Shown here: in pieces, positions 14,778 to 18,298 of the stretch
Numbering within the stretch: the stretch's first letter is position 1
How the letters are laid out: every line of letters starts with the position of its first letter
Assembly (NCBI GenBank): GCA_934271265.1
Contig: CAKQRE010000010.1
Location: forward strand, 1-18,298
Direction of reading: 5' to 3'
Length of the DNA: 18,298 nucleotides
DNA from: an uncultured Clostridia bacterium
GTDB lineage: Bacteria; Bacillota; Clostridia; Christensenellales; Borkfalkiaceae
Position numbers and translations under genes: made by a program
Notes under the pieces: model-generated
Database searches by the model: none
What the model saw: the letters and a program-made list of their open reading frames with translations, nothing else
Told to the model about the DNA's origin: nothing

Positions 14778-15893
14778 ATGAAAAAGGTAATTATCAACGA
14801 AAATCAGAAAGGGTTTCTGTTTAAGAACGGAAAGTATGTAAAAACGCTCGACGCGGGGAAATATCGTCTTTACGGCGGCAGAAAGATCGTTGTTTCGGAC
14901 GGAAAACAGGCGGTTTGCCCCGATTGTCCGCTTGACGTTCTGCTGGCGGATAAAAGTTTTGCGGAACGCGTCGTCGTGACCGAGGTCGGCGACGAGCAGA
15001 TCGTTTTTCATTTCGTAAACGGAGGTTTTGCCGGTGCGCTGTCTTCCCGCGGGAAATATGCGTTCTGGAAAAACGGCGAAACGCATGAATTCCGCACGGC
15101 GGATACTTCTACGCCCGAAGTGGAAGAAAATTTTCCGAAATACATATTCGACAAGATCCCCGCTTCTCTTTATAGCAGGATCGAAGTGAAAGAGTATCAG
15201 AAAGCGCGGCTGAATTTCGATAACAAATTCGTCCGTTTGCTGGAACCGGGCGTGTATTATTTCTGGAAATCGAACGTGAAGACGGACGTCGGTTACGCGG
15301 ATATCCGCCTCACGCAGATGAACGTTACCGGGCAGGAGATCATGACGCAGGATAAGGTTTCGCTCAGGATCAATCTCGTTTTCGATTACCGCGTTACCGA
15401 CTGTGCGAAAGTTCTTTCGGAAGTGGACGATTTCACCGAACACCTGCACGTTGCGGCGCAACTTGCTCTGCGCGATTTTGTCGGGCAATACCGGCTTGAC
15501 GATATTCTCGCCGCCAAGGAGAAGCTTTCGGCATACGTGCTCGCCCGCCTGAAAGAAAAGGAGAAGGAGCTGTTTGTGGAAATAACAGGCGCGGGCGTGA
15601 AGGATATCATTCTTCCGGGCGAGATCCGCGAGATCATGAACACCGTTCTCGTGGCGGAGAAAAAAGCGCAGGCAAACGTGATATCCCGCCGCGAAGAGGT
15701 AGCTTCCACGAGATCGCTTTTAAACACGGCAAAACTGATGGAAGAAAACAAAACGCTGTATCGCCTGAAAGAATTGGAATACGTGGAACGTATCTGCGAA
15801 CACGTGGGCAATATTTCTCTGAGCGGTGACGGCGACATGCTGACAAAACTCGTCGGGATGCTCGGCGGAAAGGGAACGGGAGGGCAGAGATGA
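14778..15893 (+). CDS. Slipin / SPFH (Band-7) domain protein, RtcB-associated
   Basis: A 371-residue protein with an SPFH core at about 165-300 (QMNVTGQEIMTQDKVSLRI, then the helix VLVAEKKAQANVISRREE). It lacks the N-terminal membrane segment of classic slipins, so it may be soluble. Three copies of a ~30-residue beta motif ending in G(K/V)Y.x(W/Y) occur at ~5-33, ~68-98 and ~136-164. SPFH proteins form ring-like assemblies, and in RNA-repair loci they are proposed scaffolds for RtcB and a tRNA-like RNA. AAGGAGGAT (14762-14770) fixes ATG 14778; reading further upstream in frame would translate the structured leader. Its stop overlaps the rtcB start as ATGA, indicating tight co-expression. Confidence 0.88.
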   Translation: MKKVIINENQKGFLFKNGKYVKTLDAGKYRLYGGRKIVVSDGKQAVCPDCPLDVLLADKSFAERVVVTEVGDEQIVFHFVNGGFAGALSSRGKYAFWKNGETHEFRTADTSTPEVEENFPKYIFDKIPASLYSRIEVKEYQKARLNFDNKFVRLLEPGVYYFWKSNVKTDVGYADIRLTQMNVTGQEIMTQDKVSLRINLVFDYRVTDCAKVLSEVDDFTEHLHVAAQLALRDFVGQYRLDDILAAKEKLSAYVLARLKEKEKELFVEITGAGVKDIILPGEIREIMNTVLVAEKKAQANVISRREEVASTRSLLNTAKLMEENKTLYRLKELEYVERICEHVGNISLSGDGDMLTKLVGMLGGKGTGGQR

Positions 15894-17173
15894 CGAACGT
15901 TAAGCCTGTGGAAATCAAAGGAAAATTCTGCACGGCGATCTGCTATGCAAACGTGATCGAAGACGAGGCGATCGGGCAGATCCGCCGCATGTGCGACTAC
16001 GGATTGACGGAAGGAAGCAAAGTCCGCATCATGCCGGACGTTCATGCCGGAAAGGGGTGCACGATCGGAACGACTATGACGGTAAAAGATAAAGTTTGCC
16101 CGAATATTGTCGGCGTAGATATCGGATGCGGCATGTATACCGTAAAACTCGCCGGAACGAAACTCGATTTCGCAAAAACAGACGAGGCGTGTCATGCGAT
16201 CCCTTCCGGAATGCGTGTGTGGGACGGGCGGATCGAACGCTTCGACCTGACGGGACTGAAATGCTATCGGGACCTGCGGGATGCTCGTCGGCTGGAACGC
16301 TCTCTCGGCACGCTTGGCGGAGGCAATCACTTTATCGAGATCGACAGGGCGGCGGACGGCACGTTTTATCTGATCATTCACTCGGGCAGCCGGAATCTCG
16401 GCAAACAGGTGGCGGAAGTCTACCAGAATCTTGCGATCGATCTGCATGCGGGAAAAGCGGAATATTTCCGCCGGCGAGATGAAATTATTTCTTCGTATAA
16501 GGCGGAAGGGAGAAGGGCGGAGATACAGGCTGCGCTGAAAACGCTCGGGAAAGAATATGAAGAGAAGGAACCGGATGTGCCGGAAGACCTGTGCTGGCTT
16601 TACGGCGATTTTCTCTCCCGCTATCTGCACGACGTGGAAATATGTCAGCGTTTTGCCGCAAGAAACCGCGAAAAAATGGCAGAGATCATCCTTGAAAAAA
16701 CGGGAATGACCTCTGCCGGAAGTTTTCACACGGTGCATAATTATATCGATACGAAAGAGATGGTTTTAAGAAAAGGCGCTATCTCCGCCCGCAAAGGGGA
16801 GAAAGTCCTGATCCCGATCAACATGCGCGACGGTTCCGTGCTTGCGATCGGCAAGGGGAATCCCGAATGGAACGATTCCGCGCCTCACGGGGCGGGCAGG
16901 GTCATGTCCCGGCAAAAGGCAAAGGAAACTCTTGATCCGGAGGTTTACAGGGAAGAGATGAAAGGCGTTTATTCCACTTCCGTGGGCGTGCAGACGCTTG
17001 ACGAATCGCCGATGGCATATAAGTCGCTCGGAGACATTATCGGCGTGATCGGCGATACCGTCGATATCGTCGACGTGATGAAGCCGGTATACAATTTCAA
17101 AGCGGGGGAAGAGCTTCCGTGGGAAAAACAGACTTCGGGCGACGGAAAAGCCGGGGCTGAGGAATTGTTTTAA
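15890..17173 (+). CDS. rtcB: RNA-splicing ligase RtcB
   Basis: GTP- and Mn-dependent RNA ligase that joins 2',3'-cyclic-phosphate or 3'-phosphate ends to 5'-OH ends, repairing cleaved RNAs such as tRNAs. The 427-residue protein has the family motifs PDVHAGKG (49-56), GVDIGCGM (Asp77, Cys80 metal ligands), GGGNHF (His147), HSGSRNLG (His164), FHTVHNY (His280/His283), RKGAISA and APHGAGR, where His333 is the expected guanylylated residue. All catalytic residues I can check are present and the length is close to the bacterial ~410, so it should be active. It overlaps the slipin stop by 4 bases. No archease, RtcA, Ro60 or end-healing enzyme is adjacent, so it probably works alone with the slipin and the tRNA-like RNA. 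Confidence 0.97.
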   Translation: MTNVKPVEIKGKFCTAICYANVIEDEAIGQIRRMCDYGLTEGSKVRIMPDVHAGKGCTIGTTMTVKDKVCPNIVGVDIGCGMYTVKLAGTKLDFAKTDEACHAIPSGMRVWDGRIERFDLTGLKCYRDLRDARRLERSLGTLGGGNHFIEIDRAADGTFYLIIHSGSRNLGKQVAEVYQNLAIDLHAGKAEYFRRRDEIISSYKAEGRRAEIQAALKTLGKEYEEKEPDVPEDLCWLYGDFLSRYLHDVEICQRFAARNREKMAEIILEKTGMTSAGSFHTVHNYIDTKEMVLRKGAISARKGEKVLIPINMRDGSVLAIGKGNPEWNDSAPHGAGRVMSRQKAKETLDPEVYREEMKGVYSTSVGVQTLDESPMAYKSLGDIIGVIGDTVDIVDVMKPVYNFKAGEELPWEKQTSGDGKAGAEELF

Positions 17174-17191
17174 CGCGGATCGGTGCTGTTT

Positions 17192-17228
17192 TCGGGGGAG
17201 ATCCGGGAAGGGTCTCCCCCGAGCTTTT
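17192..17228 (+). terminator. Terminator after rtcB
   Basis: A perfect 10-bp stem, TCGGGGGAGA (17192-17201) with TCTCCCCCGA (17213-17222), followed by GCTTTTG. The stem is very strong but the T-tract is short. Confidence 0.8.
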
Positions 17229-17277
17229 GTCGATATAAAAAAGTTTAAAAAACCTTCCGGCAACGATCTTTCTATTC

Positions 17278-17306
17278 TTGACTTTTCCCGCGTGCTATGC
17301 TATAAT
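17278..17306 (+). promoter_or_regulatory. tRNA-Leu promoter
   Basis: TTGACT (17278-17283), 17-base spacer and TATAAT (17301-17306), with an extended -10 TG at 17298-17299. It lies 42 bases before the tRNA. Confidence 0.88.
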
Positions 17307-17348
17307 TCTAAAAGACGGTGCGGGTATGCCGCATCGGATATGACAAAT

Positions 17349-17435
17349 GCTGCTGTGGCGGAACAGGCAGACGCAAGGGACTTAAAATCCCTCGGAGTTA
17401 AATCCGTATCGGTTCAAATCCGATCAGCAGCACCA
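17349..17435 (+). tRNA. tRNA-Leu (anticodon TAA)
   Basis: An 87-nt class II tRNA with acceptor GCTGCTG/CAGCAGC, anticodon loop CTTAAAA with TAA at 17383-17385, a long variable arm (CGGAGTTAAATCCG), T-arm ATCGGTTCAAATCCGAT, discriminator A and an encoded CCA. Confidence 0.97.
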
Positions 17436-17444
17436 GACAAGAAT

Positions 17445-17485
17445 AAAACGAACCCGAGTCGATCTTGAGTTCGTTTTGTTTTTTT
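17445..17485 (+). terminator. tRNA-Leu terminator
   Basis: AAAACGAAC (17445-17453) pairs perfectly with GTTCGTTTT (17469-17477), followed by G and seven T (17479-17485). Confidence 0.9.
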
Positions 17486-17673
17486 ACAAGAAATTATTTC
17501 CGGCTTAAAATCAAACGGTAGCTGCCGTTACTGCCTTTCACCGTTCTATATAAATATTCGACGAATAATCTTCAGATTATCGGTATTTCGTTTTTAAGCA
17601 AGTATTTCGGGATCGAATACAAAACGTTTGAAATAACAATTAAAGAACGATACAAATATTGCATGAAACGATA
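17486..17673. other. AT-rich intergenic stretch
   Basis: No gene is supported. The base composition turns visibly AT-richer than the rest of the window and stays so to about 17780. ACGATA occurs at 17648-17653 and 17668-17673, exactly 20 bases apart, just upstream of the next promoter and on one face of the helix. Confidence 0.5.
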
Positions 17674-17702
17674 TAGACATTCGGCGGAACGGATGTTATA
17701 AT
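17674..17702 (+). promoter_or_regulatory. Promoter of the lipoprotein gene
   Basis: TAGACA (17674-17679), 17-base spacer and TATAAT (17697-17702), with an extended -10 TG at 17694-17695. It lies about 80 bases before the ATG. Confidence 0.75.
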
Positions 17703-17780
17703 TCTGATACGTTACAATCCGATACAATTAAAAATTCATGTAAAAATAAAAGAAATCGAAAAATTGTAAGGCGAAAATTT

Positions 17781-18298
17781 ATGAACAAAGATAAAATCTT
17801 GTCATTATTATGCGCGGGGGTGATTGCTGTGATGTGTTCTTGCAACGATACCGTAACGGTCGATGATCCGATATCGGTTTTATCTCCGGACGGAAGCCGG
17901 ACCATATCCCTTAACAATTCCGAAGTGACCGATTACGTTAATAATTACTATCTCGGATCGAGTCTTAATTATCTTGACAAAACCAAAGGCGATCATTATT
18001 TCCCGGAACCCGTTGAGATAAAATGGACCGGCGAGAAAAACGGAAGTTATCTCGTTTCGGTTTCCGAAAAGGAAGATTTTTCGGATCGTAAAACTTATAC
18101 GACAAATTCTTCCGAACTGAAGATAGAAAATCTTTACGGCGGACAGAAATACTTTTATAAAATCGAAGATGCGGTAAGCGGTAAAACGAGCGGGGTTAAA
18201 ACTTTCGGGACGAAAAAAGCCCCGAGGACTTTGAAGATAGACGGGGTGTCGAATACGCGTGACGTCGGCGGATACGACGTTTCGGGGAAAAGAGTGAA
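17781..18298 (+). CDS. Lipoprotein with possible tyrosine-phosphatase domain (5' part, runs off the window)
   Basis: 172 codons are open to the window's end with no stop. The protein begins MNKDKILSLLCAGVIAVMCSC, a lipoprotein-type signal with Cys21 (or Cys19) as the likely lipid site, so it should be exported and anchored outside the membrane. Residues ~80-145 resemble a fibronectin-III-like beta segment (VEIKWTGEKNGSYLVSVS, LYGGQKYFYKI). The last visible residues, IDGVSNTRDVGGYDVSGK, match the start of the secreted protein-tyrosine/serine phosphatase family (RDLGGY motif). The catalytic CX5R lies beyond the window and cannot be checked. The ribosome site is weak (AAGG at 17768-17771). Domain calls beyond the lipoprotein signal are tentative. 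Confidence 0.72.
   Translation, partial: MNKDKILSLLCAGVIAVMCSCNDTVTVDDPISVLSPDGSRTISLNNSEVTDYVNNYYLGSSLNYLDKTKGDHYFPEPVEIKWTGEKNGSYLVSVSEKEDFSDRKTYTTNSSELKIENLYGGQKYFYKIEDAVSGKTSGVKTFGTKKAPRTLKIDGVSNTRDVGGYDVSGKRV

Noticed and set aside
11812..17435. Mobile island bounded by tRNA-Cys and tRNA-Leu
   Set aside because: The tRNAs share only the common T-arm sequence; no integrase, attachment repeat or composition change is seen between them.
1..18298. CRISPR array, insertion sequence or Ro60 (TROVE) gene
   Set aside because: No regularly spaced repeats, no transposase motifs and no TROVE-like protein were found in the window.

Overview
The window looks like chromosomal DNA from a member of the Clostridia (Firmicutes) of roughly middling GC content. 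The evidence is a SCIFF precursor with its radical SAM maturase (a near-universal clostridial pair), strong AGGAGG-type ribosome sites, sigma-A promoters with 17-base spacers and often an extended -10 TGn, many Rho-independent terminators, an L-box (lysine) riboswitch and an [FeFe]-hydrogenase-like sensor. An uncultured gut lineage such as Christensenellales is possible, but that is only a guess. All supported genes are on the + strand.

Layout. (1) 1-3240: a gene-free stretch with an 80-bp tandem duplication, then a lysine riboswitch and terminator controlling a two-gene amino-acid ABC importer, whose first gene fuses the binding protein to the permease. (2) 3310-4674: a PLP enzyme of the methionine gamma-lyase-like/YnbB family with its own promoter. 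(3) 4765-6662: scfA-scfB, a six-cysteine-type RiPP precursor and its radical SAM/SPASM maturase, separated by a terminator-like hairpin. (4) 6731-8056: an Orn/Lys/Arg decarboxylase-family PLP protein. (5) 8178-11675: a tight operon of two thioredoxin-like [2Fe-2S] proteins, a sensory-type [FeFe]-hydrogenase homologue with FeS and PAS-like regions, and a SpoIIE/PP2C-type phosphatase. It looks like a redox or H2 sensing module with a phosphatase output. (6) 11736-11945: tRNA-Cys(GCA) with promoter and terminator. (7) 12023-14180: two overlapping WYL-domain proteins. (8) 14183-17228: a promoter, a ~570-nt structured leader containing a compact tRNA-like element, a slipin (SPFH/Band-7) protein and the RNA ligase RtcB. 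(9) 17278-17485: tRNA-Leu(TAA). (10) 17486-18298: an AT-rich intergenic stretch and the 5' part of a lipoprotein that seems to begin a tyrosine-phosphatase domain and runs off the window.

The most interesting system is region 8. RtcB ligases sit next to Ro60 and tRNA-mimicking Y RNAs in some bacteria, and comparative genomics (Burroughs & Aravind, Nucleic Acids Res 2016) proposed that SPFH/Band-7 proteins form an alternative scaffold paired with a tRNA-like RNA. Here a perfect T-arm, an acceptor-like stem and a shortened middle lie in the leader of slipin-rtcB. No Ro60, archease, RtcA or kinase/phosphatase partner is present, and the two WYL regulators immediately upstream are candidates for its control. 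Family assignments come from motif reading; structures and regulatory links are inference.
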